NCBI GenBank assembly: GCA_964589765.1
Contig: CAZPUM010000004.1
Location: forward strand, 1-56,366
DNA: 56,366 nt
Direction of reading: 5' to 3'
Source: UBA525 sp964589765
GTDB lineage: Archaea > Nanobdellota > Nanobdellia > Woesearchaeales > UBA525
The notes under the pieces: generated by a model
What the model saw: the letters and a program-made list of their open reading frames with translations, nothing else
Told to the model about the DNA's origin: nothing
The model's database searches: none
Part shown: positions 44,344-52,573 of the stretch, one piece after another
Position numbering within the stretch: position 1 is the stretch's first letter
How the letters are laid out: every line of letters begins with the position of its first letter
Program-made: the position numbers and the translations under genes

Positions 44344-44353
44344 GTTTAAATAT
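44344..44353 (-). promoter_or_regulatory. TATA box of the coat-like gene pair
   Basis: ATATTTAAAC-type box on the minus strand about 45 nt before the ATG at 44300, leaving room for a leader with the GGAGGTG site. A hairpin-forming stretch (44353-44385, GTTAAA/TTTAAC and GCATG/CATGC pairs) just upstream may end the preceding LAGLIDADG transcript. Confidence 0.45.
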
Positions 44354-44399
44354 GCATGCAAAAAATGTTAAACTTTTAACTGCATGTTGTAAAACATTG

Positions 44400-46019
44400 T
44401 TACATGATAGGATTTGAAACAAAAACCCACTTTCCTTCACTCAAAACTTTCCACTTCAAATCAGAATGTTTAGGATATTCTTTTGACCACACAACTTTAG
44501 ATAATTTAAGACAGTTTTTCTCACTACCAGTCAAAGAACAGAAATATCTAAACTGTTTGCCTTGTATCATCTTAAGACCTTTTTCATCCATGAAATCTTC
44601 TTTCAACCAATTGCCTCCTCCCTGTTCCTTGCACATAGACTTAGTGGAAGAAGGATGGATAACTTTCAAATCCTCATCTAAATAACGCCTAGTCCAAATG
44701 TATCCTCCGTATAAAAAACCTGCAGATTGATACACATATCCTGGTCTGCCCATCACCCCGTCTGCCCAAGTATACAACACTTTCTTCTCAGGATATTTTT
44801 TGATTATCTCCTTGCGAACCCTGCTTAAAAACTGACTACCAAAACCCCTGGGCAACTCATTTAGAAAACACATTCTACCTATCTCCCAATAATCTTTAAC
44901 AGTTATATCGCTAAACAACTTTTCAATAGTGTGCTTAGGATACAACCCATAACCCAACGTGATCGCACCTAAAACAACTCCTTTATGTTTAGCTAAAAAC
45001 ACAGTATGAGTAACTGCAGGGAAAGTATTACTATAATGATGACGCATTACAAAACGTTTGACATCCTCACTCAAACCAGACTCAACCACATCAAAATCCA
45101 CTTTCTTCGAACCTCTGAACTGTCCCCTTACATAATTCTCATAGATTTTCTTTTTTCTATCCAAATAAACAACAGAATCCTCATAGAATCTTCTCAGTAC
45201 ATCATAAGAACCAGAATACAACTGAACCACCCAAACTCTTTGAGTATGAAACAAAGACTTCTCAGGAACAGACAATCCCGTCCAAGAAATAAAATCCAAC
45301 AAAATCTCTTTATGATATGAGCAAATTCTAAGTTGCAAACCTCCACTCGCGGTAACTGCTAAAGAACCATCTCCATCAAAATACCCTCTCCAAAAATGCA
45401 CATTAAGACTTTTGTCTAAATTGGGCACCCGTATTTTTTTATAAGTTTTATTTGGAACACAACCGTGTTTAACCAGATCACTAACTATTGAATCAGACCT
45501 TATTCTCAAACCATAATGTTTCTTCTTTTTATAAAAATGCAACTTCCCTTTAAAACAAAGAGCCTTCTTTAACTTCAACACGTGCTCGCGATCTTTAAGC
45601 GTCAAACCCAACACATTCTTATGAACACAACCATCAGCCATCAAAAAACCCAACCAATAAGCTTTTTCCTCACAATCTATGTTTGAAAAATAATCGTTAT
45701 CAACATCAGATCTCTTAGGACCTTTACGCCTCATATCGGCCTCATCCTTTATATATTTCCAAATTGTCTTCGGACAAAACCCGAACTTCTCAGATATTTT
45801 AGCTAAAGTCATACCTGACTCATACATAGAAACAGCCAAAGATTTATCAAAATCTGCTTTTCTCTCAGGTATTACAATATTGTGCCTCTTACACCATTTC
45901 CAAAGAGAAACATAAGTCAAACCAAGTTGCACAGCTGTTTGTCTAAGAGACACCCCTTCAGACAGATTTTTGATGATAAACTCATGTCTATCTTTAATCT
46001 GCTTAGTTTTTATATCCAT
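44400..46019 (-). CDS. HTH/LAGLIDADG/Mom-like fusion protein 2 (539 aa)
   Basis: Start set at the ATG at 46019, in line with the TATA box at 46041-46050 (leaderless); ATG 46028 is also possible. Two helix-turn-helix segments (SLRQTAVQLGLTYVSLWKWC and TLAKISEKFGFCPKTIWKYI) lie in the first 90 residues. LAGLIDADG helices are AYWLGFLMADG and HFWRGYFDGDG. The Mom-like domain (RHHYSNTFPAVTHTVFLAKH, EIGRMCFLNELPRG, GYVYQSAGFLYGG) follows, then a C-terminal extension. Compared with protein 1, the DNA-reading N-terminus is of a different type, so the core has been recombined with different binding modules. Confidence 0.65.
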   Translation of the reverse strand: MDIKTKQIKDRHEFIIKNLSEGVSLRQTAVQLGLTYVSLWKWCKRHNIVIPERKADFDKSLAVSMYESGMTLAKISEKFGFCPKTIWKYIKDEADMRRKGPKRSDVDNDYFSNIDCEEKAYWLGFLMADGCVHKNVLGLTLKDREHVLKLKKALCFKGKLHFYKKKKHYGLRIRSDSIVSDLVKHGCVPNKTYKKIRVPNLDKSLNVHFWRGYFDGDGSLAVTASGGLQLRICSYHKEILLDFISWTGLSVPEKSLFHTQRVWVVQLYSGSYDVLRRFYEDSVVYLDRKKKIYENYVRGQFRGSKKVDFDVVESGLSEDVKRFVMRHHYSNTFPAVTHTVFLAKHKGVVLGAITLGYGLYPKHTIEKLFSDITVKDYWEIGRMCFLNELPRGFGSQFLSRVRKEIIKKYPEKKVLYTWADGVMGRPGYVYQSAGFLYGGYIWTRRYLDEDLKVIHPSSTKSMCKEQGGGNWLKEDFMDEKGLKMIQGKQFRYFCSLTGSEKNCLKLSKVVWSKEYPKHSDLKWKVLSEGKWVFVSNPIM

Positions 46020-46040
46020 AACTAACATCTAAAGAAGTAG

Positions 46041-46050
46041 TATTTAATTA
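46041..46050 (-). promoter_or_regulatory. TATA box TAATTAAATA before fusion protein 2
   Basis: Located about 25 nt before the ATG at 46019 and just outside the stop of fusion protein 3. Confidence 0.5.
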
Positions 46051-46076
46051 TTTCCTATTATTTCCCGTATACGCCA

Positions 46077-47393
46077 CTAAACATAACTCTTCTCGTCCCA
46101 AAGACACTCCTTCTCCCATTTAGAATCTCTAAAATAAATAAACTTATGTTTACCTGCAGATAATTCAGCTTTAGTACCTTCAGGAAAAGACCCTTTATAA
46201 TTACGAACCATCCCTTGAGTTAACCTTTCCCCATTAGGTAAAACGGCTACTAACTCAGGACAAGAAGATCCGTAATAAACAGCATTTGTTGCCTTATATA
46301 TTGTCCCGGAATGACCTACTCCATCATCAGCATAAGAAACAACCGCAGTTTTATCCTCAAAATCTTGAAAATATTTCTTAATCAACTTAGCCAAAAACTT
46401 TGAAGACTCATTTTTGATACTGTTAATAATACAAAAACGTCTCAACTCAGCCACTTTACTCCTGTTTTCTTTACCAAATATTTTGAGAACGCCTGCAGAA
46501 GATGGGTTACCTATTACTCCAACACCTTTTAACTTACCGCCAACAAACCACCCATACGACGTAACACCTATAGGCATAGACTTCAGATAATGATTAGCAA
46601 CAATAAACTCTCCAGCAACAGAATGAGATATAACACTAACTCCATCTTGCATAGAATCAGATTTCTCTTGTGCAAGAACATATTTCCTATCTAAAAAAAT
46701 ACTTGCATCTCCGTATAAAACATCCAATAATTTTACACCTGAAGAGCCGCTAACAGACGCTCGCCAAACACTGCCTGCACGCGAAACCGACCCATTGAGC
46801 CCTAAAGATTCAACAAACCTTGTGAATCCTTCACAAACTTCCTTGGTGCCTACCAATTCTACATCCGTCCTACTTTTACCATATCTTCTAGATGCAGGAA
46901 TAGAACCATCTCCATCCACCATTCCTCGCCAAAAATGATTTTGAATATTTCCATCTAAAATAGGGGGCTTCAAAGAAAAAGTCTTTCTAGGAGTTACTCC
47001 GTGATTCTTCAAACCGTTAGCCAACCTCACACTTTTGAAACCTAAATAAGATGTCGTTTCAGAATATCTTTTAACTCGTGATACAGGCAACCCAACAAAC
47101 TTACAGAATTTCTTCAAATGTTCTTCATCTTCTCGTTTCAATTCAAGCTGTATCTGATTAGCATCAGTCACATTGCCATCTGCAGCTAAAAAACCTAACC
47201 AATATGCTTTCTCCTCAGAGTCTATAACATCAAAAACAGTTTCATTACATTCAGACTTAGTTTTCCTAATATGTACCCCTTCTTTATTCAAAACATTACA
47301 AACTTTCTGCACACTACACTCTGCCTTCTCAGCAATTTTAGGAGACGACATTCCTAATTTGTATAACTTAACCATTTCTGAGTCTTCCATCAT
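46077..47393 (-). CDS. HTH/LAGLIDADG/Mom-like fusion protein 3 (438 aa)
   Basis: One helix-turn-helix (YKLGMSSPKIAEKAECSVQK) is followed by LAGLIDADG helices AYWLGFLAADG and HFWRGMVDGDG and by the Mom-like domain (FIVANHYLKSMPIGVTSYGW, AELRRFCIINS, VVSYADDGVGHSGTIYKATN). The end (GKHKFIYFRDS) matches fusion protein 1 (GKHKYVYPFSE). It follows directly on the membrane-protein gene at 47400 without an obvious promoter of its own. Confidence 0.65.
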   Translation of the reverse strand: MMEDSEMVKLYKLGMSSPKIAEKAECSVQKVCNVLNKEGVHIRKTKSECNETVFDVIDSEEKAYWLGFLAADGNVTDANQIQLELKREDEEHLKKFCKFVGLPVSRVKRYSETTSYLGFKSVRLANGLKNHGVTPRKTFSLKPPILDGNIQNHFWRGMVDGDGSIPASRRYGKSRTDVELVGTKEVCEGFTRFVESLGLNGSVSRAGSVWRASVSGSSGVKLLDVLYGDASIFLDRKYVLAQEKSDSMQDGVSVISHSVAGEFIVANHYLKSMPIGVTSYGWFVGGKLKGVGVIGNPSSAGVLKIFGKENRSKVAELRRFCIINSIKNESSKFLAKLIKKYFQDFEDKTAVVSYADDGVGHSGTIYKATNAVYYGSSCPELVAVLPNGERLTQGMVRNYKGSFPEGTKAELSAGKHKFIYFRDSKWEKECLWDEKSYV

Positions 47394-47399
47394 ATCACA

Positions 47400-47762
47400 T
47401 CACAACTTCTTATTCAATTGTTCTAAATCTTTAGACATTCCCCTAATAACTCCTTGCAACATAGAAATTCTAACTATCAAAATAACAAGTAAAAAAATCA
47501 CTCCATAAAGAACCTCAGGAGTATCGCCCTTGTATTTTATAGCAATCATGGCCAACCACCAGAAAATACCTATTTGCAAAATATAACTTATCCAACCAGG
47601 AACTTCATATATGGCCCCCTGCCAAACAATAGTATCTGAAATGTTCCACTGCTTATTCCTCGCAGTATACTTCTTAACCATGCCGTTGTAAATTTTATCT
47701 TTCAGTTTAGAACCTGTATGTTTGTAATACTTAATGTTATCTACCTTTTTCTTACCCGCCAT
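47400..47762 (-). CDS. membrane protein with two or three spans (120 aa)
   Basis: Start at the ATG at 47762, which has AGGTG a few bases upstream. Basic N-terminus (AGKKKVDNIKYYKHTGSKLK), then hydrophobic segments at about 60-80 and 87-108 (VPGWISYILQIGIFWWLAMI, VLYGVIFLLVILIVRISML). Unknown; coexpressed with the RHH regulator. Confidence 0.6.
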   Translation of the reverse strand: MAGKKKVDNIKYYKHTGSKLKDKIYNGMVKKYTARNKQWNISDTIVWQGAIYEVPGWISYILQIGIFWWLAMIAIKYKGDTPEVLYGVIFLLVILIVRISMLQGVIRGMSKDLEQLNKKL

Positions 47763-47773
47763 AAATAGCACCT

Positions 47774-48076
47774 TCAATCGCTACCAATCAACTGCTCGAC
47801 TTTATCAAGATTAATCCTCTTGATATTCATTTTATGAATGATTCTCCAGAGCTTATCAAAGTCCTTGTCTCCGAGTTCCTTTCTAAGCATTATTGTTTGC
47901 AAACCATAACCGAGAGCCTCATTGAAAACATCTGAACGATTCTTCTCTGTTTGAGCAAAACCGAAACCTTCTGTTCTCATCTCTTCGAGAATGGCTAATT
48001 TGTCCGGATCAACACGAACATTCACTGATTGTCTCTGTTTAGATTTTCCGTTGTAATTCTCACCATACTCTACCAT
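47774..48076 (-). CDS. ribbon-helix-helix transcription regulator (100 aa)
   Basis: QSVNVRVDPDKLAILEEMRT gives the strand plus first helix, followed by NRSDVFNEALGYGLQTI as the second helix, the pattern of RHH (CopG/Arc/MetJ-type) DNA-binding proteins. The remaining helix may aid multimerisation. TATA box at 48094-48110 (same TTAAATACAACTT family), with leaderless spacing. Possible regulator of the shared promoters in this replicon. Confidence 0.75.
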   Translation of the reverse strand: MVEYGENYNGKSKQRQSVNVRVDPDKLAILEEMRTEGFGFAQTEKNRSDVFNEALGYGLQTIMLRKELGDKDFDKLWRIIHKMNIKRINLDKVEQLIGSD

Positions 48077-48093
48077 ATCAATACATTTTGACA

Positions 48094-48110
48094 GAAGTTG
48101 TATTTAAGCT
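48094..48110 (-). promoter_or_regulatory. TATA box and ACTT flank before the RHH gene
   Basis: CTTAAATACAACTTC on the minus strand, about 25 nt before the ATG at 48076. It overlaps the end of the upstream gene. Confidence 0.55.
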
Positions 48111-48553
48111 TGTTGATTTTTGTACTCTTTTACCAAAGGAGCAAACCTTCTTGTCCCAAAACTTTCAATATAAATCTCCCCCATAACTCTGTAAAATTCC
48201 AAATTATCTTCAACCAGACCTTTATAAAAAACATTCTTGTACTTTCTGTTAGTCATCCAAGCAAACTTAACAGCAGATAATCTAACTTGCTTACATATCC
48301 CGTGACTAAATTGCAACACAATAAACTTGTTACCTAAATTCTGAGCAAACAAAAACCCGTTCCTACCAAACTTCACTAGACAACAAGACCCTCCATCAAT
48401 ATTCCACACCTTCAAAACAATCGCAGTCCTCATCAAAGTCCGCGTCATGCTCCTGATAACACGCGGAACAGTTGTTTCACTATATGGAACTATGTAAGGA
48501 ATGGACAACCTGCTTAAACCCATAATATCCTTCAGAACTTTCTCTGTTATCAA
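48104..48553 (-). CDS. hypothetical basic protein (149 aa)
   Basis: TTG start with AGGTGA 8 nt upstream, overlapping region of the preceding stop. No membrane span; Arg-rich N-terminus (VPRVIRSMTRTLMRTAIVLK), central strands with three Cys and a basic end. No family recognised. Confidence 0.55.
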   Translation of the reverse strand: MITEKVLKDIMGLSRLSIPYIVPYSETTVPRVIRSMTRTLMRTAIVLKVWNIDGGSCCLVKFGRNGFLFAQNLGNKFIVLQFSHGICKQVRLSAVKFAWMTNRKYKNVFYKGLVEDNLEFYRVMGEIYIESFGTRRFAPLVKEYKNQQA

Positions 48554-48559
48554 AGAAAA

Positions 48560-48787
48560 TCACCTGAAAGCTTCGGGAATTGCAGAAAGTTCTTCAGTAG
48601 TTACGTCCTCTCCTTTCTCATGCTTTAACTTGATAGATTCAATCTTGATAAAATCATCTCTCATTTTATTCAAGATCTCTTTGTCTTTTTCATAACGAGG
48701 AATGGCCACGTTCTGAAAATTATAGATTTCCTTTTCTAACTCAGTTATTGCACTGTTTACATGTTTTAAAGCTTCTTCAATCCTCAT
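48560..48787 (-). CDS. small coiled-coil protein (75 aa)
   Basis: Nearly all helical with heptad spacing (AITELEKEIYNFQNVAIPRY, then EKDKEILNKMRDDFIKIESI). Likely an oligomerising adaptor. Overlaps the stop of the upstream gene by about 10 nt. Confidence 0.6.
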   Translation of the reverse strand: MRIEEALKHVNSAITELEKEIYNFQNVAIPRYEKDKEILNKMRDDFIKIESIKLKHEKGEDVTTEELSAIPEAFR

Positions 48788-49151
48788 TTTTATCCCTCAT
48801 CCCCATCATAGCATACAGCAACTTAGCTTTAGTAAGCATAGAAATTTTCTTGCCTTTGCCAAGCACTTTTTTCAAATCATCATCAGTCATACCAAACTTC
48901 TCTTTCAAAACAGTAATCATAACTAGAACTCCGTGCACTTTGTCAAACGCCATTCTAGCAGCAGCATCACCTATATCATTCCTACTAATTTTAGAATGAA
49001 CTTTATTTATAAAATCCAACTCTATTTTTAACTGCTTCAAAATAGCATCTTTTTCCATAGGAATTTTGGCAAAATCACAATTGCCAACAACATCCTCACT
49101 ACAACGATACTTGTTGTATTTACACCACTCACAATAATCTTTCTCAACCAT
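48777..49151 (-). CDS. zinc-binding protein with helical tail (124 aa)
   Basis: Start at the ATG at 49151, which has GGTGC upstream. Four Cys near the N-terminus (YCEWCKYNKYRC ... GNCDF) suggest one zinc site; the rest is helical and basic at the end (LGKGKKISMLTKAKLLYAMM). No known family. Confidence 0.6.
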   Translation of the reverse strand: MVEKDYCEWCKYNKYRCSEDVVGNCDFAKIPMEKDAILKQLKIELDFINKVHSKISRNDIGDAAARMAFDKVHGVLVMITVLKEKFGMTDDDLKKVLGKGKKISMLTKAKLLYAMMGMRDKNED

Positions 49152-49196
49152 TTTCAGCACCAAAAAATAGAATCAAAAAAAGAAAGCAAGAGAAAA

Positions 49197-49604
49197 TTAC
49201 TTCTCAAGCTTGGTAGGAACACTGTACTCTCTAGGAGCATTGCCTTGATAACCACGACCAAGCTCCATCTTCTCAAACTTGAAAGTCTTTCCTACCATCA
49301 GGCGAAGTGCATCTTCAACAGTTGCTGCCTTCTTAGCCTCTGGAAGAACTCTCTCAAGCTCCCTCAAATACATATCCATCACACTGCCCTTAGCAATAGC
49401 ATCATTTGAACTAGTCTTAGATAGTGCAATGTATTCGTGCATCTTTCCAGTTTTTCCTGCCACTGTGAATCCAACAGGCTCAATTATGATATGAAATTGT
49501 TCGCTGTCTGAGTAATTACTGGTTACTCCTGACTCAACTTCAACCACTTTACCTTTGTATTCATTCATTCCAGTAGATTCTTTTCGTTCCACCATATATT
49601 TCAC
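49197..49604 (-). CDS. possible OB-fold single-stranded DNA-binding-like protein (about 135 aa)
   Basis: Strand-rich, with an order of features seen in phage SSB-like proteins: GKVVEVESG start, FHIIIEPVGF strand, a helical insert (YLRELERVLPEAKKAA), MVGKTFKFEKMELGRG and a Tyr/Pro-containing end. The evidence is only pattern-level. Start at GTG 49604 or ATG 49595. Its leader contains a hairpin and a mini reading frame. Confidence 0.35.
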   Translation of the reverse strand: MKYMVERKESTGMNEYKGKVVEVESGVTSNYSDSEQFHIIIEPVGFTVAGKTGKMHEYIALSKTSSNDAIAKGSVMDMYLRELERVLPEAKKAATVEDALRLMVGKTFKFEKMELGRGYQGNAPREYSVPTKLEK

Positions 49605-49640
49605 GCTCCGATGAGGTAAGGCCTCATCCTCCCTTTCATC
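49602..49640 (-). promoter_or_regulatory. possible leader peptide and hairpin before the OB-like gene
   Basis: A 12-codon frame (MKGRMRPYLIGA) ends at the start of the next gene (GCGTGAAATATATG). Inside it GATGAGG/CCTCATC (49611-49629) forms a 7-bp hairpin with a 5-nt loop, and the GGAG site for the next gene follows the stem directly. Coupled translation or structural control is possible. Confidence 0.35.
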
Positions 49641-49675
49641 TCGCCATCAAATAAAAAAAATTACAGGCTTGAATA

Positions 49676-50017
<342 letters not shown>

Positions 50018-50044
50018 TTTGCACCCCGTACAACTGCTCAGAGC

Positions 50045-50060
50045 AAGTTATATTTAAACC
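50045..50060 (-). promoter_or_regulatory. TATA box GGTTTAAATATAACTT
   Basis: Same extended sequence as at 27806 and 39870; leaves a short leader with a ribosome binding site before the polyQ gene. Confidence 0.6.
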
Positions 50061-50063
50061 TTT

Positions 50064-50222
50064 CTATACTTTTTTTATCCACCAATCACAAACTGCCATG
50101 TGTTTACAATAAGCTTCCCACCCACGACACTTGACTGAACAAGGACATTCAAACCACGTAACACCTTCACTTTCAATTTTAACTACATAAGGACGGCCAG
50201 ATAATTTAAACTTTTTTCTCAC
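50064..50222 (-). CDS. SWIM-type zinc miniprotein (52 aa)
   Basis: FECPCSVKCRGWEAYCKHMA contains CxC followed by CxH, the SWIM zinc-finger pattern, in a frame that starts with GTG overlapping the upstream stop. SWIM motifs in archaea occur in recombination and repair partners. A very short, stand-alone form is unusual. Ends in TAG just before the TATA box at 50045-50060. Confidence 0.65.
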   Translation of the reverse strand: MRKKFKLSGRPYVVKIESEGVTWFECPCSVKCRGWEAYCKHMAVCDWWIKKV

Positions 50223-50389
50223 TCAACCCACATCCTACAACCACACTTATAAGTGTTTTTATCAACCAAAATAATGGGCCTATCACATTTACTACAAACC
50301 CTGCCACATTTAGGACAGTCAAAACCTATTTCATTAGCCTCACCATTATACCCGCAAACCAAACAATGGTATCCAACACCTTTATTCAT
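50219..50389 (-). CDS. double zinc-ribbon miniprotein (56 aa)
   Basis: Start at the ATG at 50389, with GGAGGAG 8 nt upstream; the longer TTG start would overlap that site. Knuckles: HCLVCG, DCPKCGRVCSKC and KCGC. Typical of zinc-ribbon proteins that bind nucleic acid or partner proteins. Coupled to both neighbours by overlapping codons. Confidence 0.65.
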   Translation of the reverse strand: MNKGVGYHCLVCGYNGEANEIGFDCPKCGRVCSKCDRPIILVDKNTYKCGCRMWVE

Positions 50390-50535
50390 CGCCAATTTCT
50401 CCTCCAATCTCCTTTCTCAATTTCCTTATTTTTAAACCTAATTCTACAATGAGGACAAAAGAATTTCCATCTACCACAAGTCAAATTACAATTAAGACAC
50501 AATAACCTACGAGTTATTGAATTATACTCAGGCAC
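50386..50535 (-). CDS. zinc-ribbon miniprotein (49 aa)
   Basis: LLCLNCNLTCGRWKFFCPHC holds two CxxC pairs plus one more Cys; the rest is basic with Trp (KGDWRRNWR). GTG start overlapping the end of the GT2 gene. First of three consecutive zinc miniproteins. Confidence 0.55.
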   Translation of the reverse strand: MPEYNSITRRLLCLNCNLTCGRWKFFCPHCRIRFKNKEIEKGDWRRNWR

Positions 50536-51295
50536 TACTGACTCTTTTTCGCATTTTTTCAAGCTTCACCTCCTTATAAGATTGATAAGCAACTACAGGA
50601 GTATGAAACAACATCTTAACCGTAGCACTCAAAGAAACTTTACTCCCGTCTTTATGAAAGAACTCCACAGGAATACTAACAATTCTTGAATTTAACTTAA
50701 GAGCTAACTCTATATCTCCTGCAAATTGCTTAGTCTTAATGGGTGCAAGCATATCACTTTTTCTAAATAATTTATAAGGACACTGCATATCGCTAATTGA
50801 ATCACCCCCCATAAAATCAAAAAAATAGTACCAAAAAACAACATAATTTTTGTAAACTTTAGAAACAATCCTTCTGATGAAACCCTTGTCATGCACCTTA
50901 GATAACTCTTCAAATCTAGACCCAAATATAGCATAACCTTCATTGGGAACACCTTTTTGCAAATGCCAAATAGAAGCACTACCATCAGCATCCATTAGTA
51001 AAATCAAATCATTGCGAGCACTTTCAATTCCTACTGAAATGGCACTCCACTTACCACCATTCTTCTTTCTAATAACTTTTACAGGCAATAACTTTTTGAA
51101 AGACATTATTCTCTCAACAGTTTTATCTGTAGAACCATCATCAACTATTATAATCTCGTCAACAAACACCTCATCATTATGCAAAGTCACAAAGTGAGAT
51201 ATACTTCTCAAAGTAACAGGTATCCTATTTTGCTCATTATAAGCAGGTATAATGAGAGAAATCTTATCACTTGCTGTTTTAGAAAGACCTACCAT
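50528..51295 (-). CDS. GT2 glycosyltransferase, dolichyl-phosphate sugar synthase type (255 aa)
   Basis: ISLIIPAYNEQNRIP, EIIIVDDGSTDKTVE and LILLMDADGSAS are the three GT-A motifs, with DxD as DAD. The family of such short GT2 proteins without a membrane domain includes Dpm1/Alg5-like enzymes that charge dolichyl phosphate with a sugar. The product could be the donor for the GT-C enzyme at 39884. Start at ATG 51295, overlapping the upstream stop (TGATG). Confidence 0.8.
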   Translation of the reverse strand: MVGLSKTASDKISLIIPAYNEQNRIPVTLRSISHFVTLHNDEVFVDEIIIVDDGSTDKTVERIMSFKKLLPVKVIRKKNGGKWSAISVGIESARNDLILLMDADGSASIWHLQKGVPNEGYAIFGSRFEELSKVHDKGFIRRIVSKVYKNYVVFWYYFFDFMGGDSISDMQCPYKLFRKSDMLAPIKTKQFAGDIELALKLNSRIVSIPVEFFHKDGSKVSLSATVKMLFHTPVVAYQSYKEVKLEKMRKRVSSA

Positions 51296-51627
51296 CACAT
51301 CTTACCTCTACACCAAACACAATATACATCTCCATTTGCATAAAACTCAGGGTCATATTTATTACCCAAACCTTTAGGAACAAATATAGTCAAAGCTTCA
51401 GTCTCTCCACACTTAACACACTTATAATCACATTTCTCAAGAATCTTTAACTTATTAATTGCTCTCCTTTTTGCAGGTCCCGGCGAGTTCTCTGCTTTGA
51501 TGATTGCTTTAATCTTAGGTATGTCTAAAACAGCCCTATCCGTTTGTAAATGTATTTTATGCCTATGCCCTTGACGAGTTTCTCCTTTATATACATAAAG
51601 ATATTTTCTTTCTTCAATGAATGCCAT
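51295..51627 (-). CDS. degenerate HNH-like zinc protein (110 aa)
   Basis: CDYKCVKCGETEALTIFVPK followed by YCVWCRGK has the CxxC ... CxxC frame of an HNH treble-clef domain, but LTIFVP stands where LxxHH is usual, so the catalytic His pair is missing. Arg/His-rich N-terminal part (GETRQGHRHKIHLQTDRA) could bind DNA. Start at ATG 51627, overlapping the upstream gene. Confidence 0.6.
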   Translation of the reverse strand: MAFIEERKYLYVYKGETRQGHRHKIHLQTDRAVLDIPKIKAIIKAENSPGPAKRRAINKLKILEKCDYKCVKCGETEALTIFVPKGLGNKYDPEFYANGDVYCVWCRGKM

Positions 51628-51940
51628 AATCAAACTCCCCTACTGTATCGGTAGGTATTACTAAAAAATCCTCTTCTATCGGTTGTCTACAAAAAATAAC
51701 TACCACATCAGAACCTGCTGTAAACTTATAGTACACAGATCCTTCTTCAACATAAGTTGAACACATGTGGTCAAAAACTTGTTTCCAATCAGGAGTATCG
51801 GGACTAGTTATCACTAGAAGAGTCATTAAAGCGGACAGAATTGCTACGCCACTTGCGATAAGAATGACTTGTTTCTCCGTATAAGTCTTTGTACTTGCAG
51901 TCCCATCCGCAATAATGTCCGATCCAGTTTCCTTTGCCAT
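51614..51940 (-). CDS. single-span membrane protein (108 aa)
   Basis: Residues about 24-46 are hydrophobic (QVILIASGVAILSALMTLLV), followed by an outer domain with two Cys (DHMCSTYVEEGSVYYKFTAG, VVIFCRQP). No clear ribosome binding site. Shares 137 nt with the zinc protein frame at 51804. Confidence 0.55.
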   Translation of the reverse strand: MAKETGSDIIADGTASTKTYTEKQVILIASGVAILSALMTLLVITSPDTPDWKQVFDHMCSTYVEEGSVYYKFTAGSDVVVIFCRQPIEEDFLVIPTDTVGEFDYGIH

Positions 51941-52016
51941 CTTGAGTACTAATAGTCAGTGGCAAATTCAGAAGACTCTTCTTGCAAATCTTGCAAGTCT
52001 TCATTTCCACTGTCAT
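51804..52016 (-). CDS. treble-clef zinc miniprotein in overlapping frame (about 70 aa)
   Basis: MKTCKICKKSLLNLPLTIST and HYCGWDCKYKDLYG form a CxxC ... CxxxC zinc site of common type. The frame overlaps the 3' end of the gene at 51949 and the first 137 nt of the gene at 51614. Start at ATG 52016 or 52004. The zinc pattern argues that it is real despite the overlaps. Confidence 0.45.
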   Translation of the reverse strand: MTVEMKTCKICKKSLLNLPLTISTQDGKGNWIGHYCGWDCKYKDLYGETSHSYRKWRSNSVRFNDSSSDN

Positions 52017-52233
52017 CGCCCCCGTCCTTGCGTCGAATCTCTGAACCATCTTTCTTCATCATCTCCGAAAGTTTACTTTCCTCTTCACCTAAATCAAAAT
52101 CAGCATCATCAGAACTTTCAGGATATCCATGCTTTTTCAACACCCTTGAAAGCGTATCTTCAAGTTCCTTTAAAGTGCTACCATTACTTACTATTGTAAT
52201 TTTTCCAAAAGTTAACAACGTTTCTCTACCCAC
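51949..52233 (-). CDS. acidic protein (94 aa)
   Basis: GTG start with AGGTGATG upstream. N-terminal 40 residues look folded (LLTFGKITIVSNGSTLKELE), the rest is acidic and disordered (DDADFDLGEEESKLSEMMKK). Unknown; may be a DNA-mimic-like or regulatory tail. Confidence 0.5.
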   Translation of the reverse strand: MGRETLLTFGKITIVSNGSTLKELEDTLSRVLKKHGYPESSDDADFDLGEEESKLSEMMKKDGSEIRRKDGGDDSGNEDLQDLQEESSEFATDY

Positions 52234-52239
52234 TCTACA

Positions 52240-52344
52240 TCACCTTACCTCTATCCATATTGACGGTTCAAGTTTATCACTTATCGGATAAACATAAAAC
52301 CCTTCTTTTCTGTTAATTTCTTCTTTTTTCGCGTAATATCTCAT
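52240..52344 (-). CDS. small protein (34 aa)
   Basis: GAGAGGTAACG precedes the ATG. MRYYAKKEEINRKEGFYVYP is followed by strands (SIWIEV); a compact but unrecognised miniprotein. Part of a row of seven very short genes. Confidence 0.45.
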   Translation of the reverse strand: MRYYAKKEEINRKEGFYVYPISDKLEPSIWIEVR

Positions 52345-52346
52345 CG

Positions 52347-52511
52347 TTACCTCTCGAAGCCTTCAACAATCTCCTTCAACCAATTCTCAAACTCTACTAA
52401 TGACATAATATTGTTCTCTATAAATAATGGTCTATTCATCGTTCCACCTTTCCAGCGTATAAAAACAATACTAACAATACCCTTCTCTATAAGTAACGCC
52501 GGCCTATTCAT
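52347..52511 (-). CDS. small protein with two in-frame starts (54 or 30 aa)
   Basis: Two almost identical start regions (GGTGGAACG then ATGAATAG) lie 72 nt apart in the same frame, at 52511 and 52439. The downstream form (MNRPLFIENNIMSLVEFENW plus ten residues) is a short helical peptide; the upstream form adds a hydrophobic stretch (GIVSIVFIRW). The arrangement mirrors those at 337/379 and 639/729. Confidence 0.5.
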   Translation of the reverse strand: MNRPALLIEKGIVSIVFIRWKGGTMNRPLFIENNIMSLVEFENWLKEIVEGFER

Positions 52512-52573
52512 CGTTCCACCTCTTCTTTTTTTCGGATATTTATTATCTCCATAACAACATTATCTTTAATCAC
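52508..52573 (-). CDS. microprotein (21 aa)
   Basis: GTG start overlapping the previous stop (TGGTGATT) and stop overlapping the next ATG (CGATGAAT). Sequence VIKDNVVMEIINIRKKEEVE plus Arg. It may mainly serve to couple translation. Confidence 0.35.
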   Translation of the reverse strand: MIKDNVVMEIINIRKKEEVER

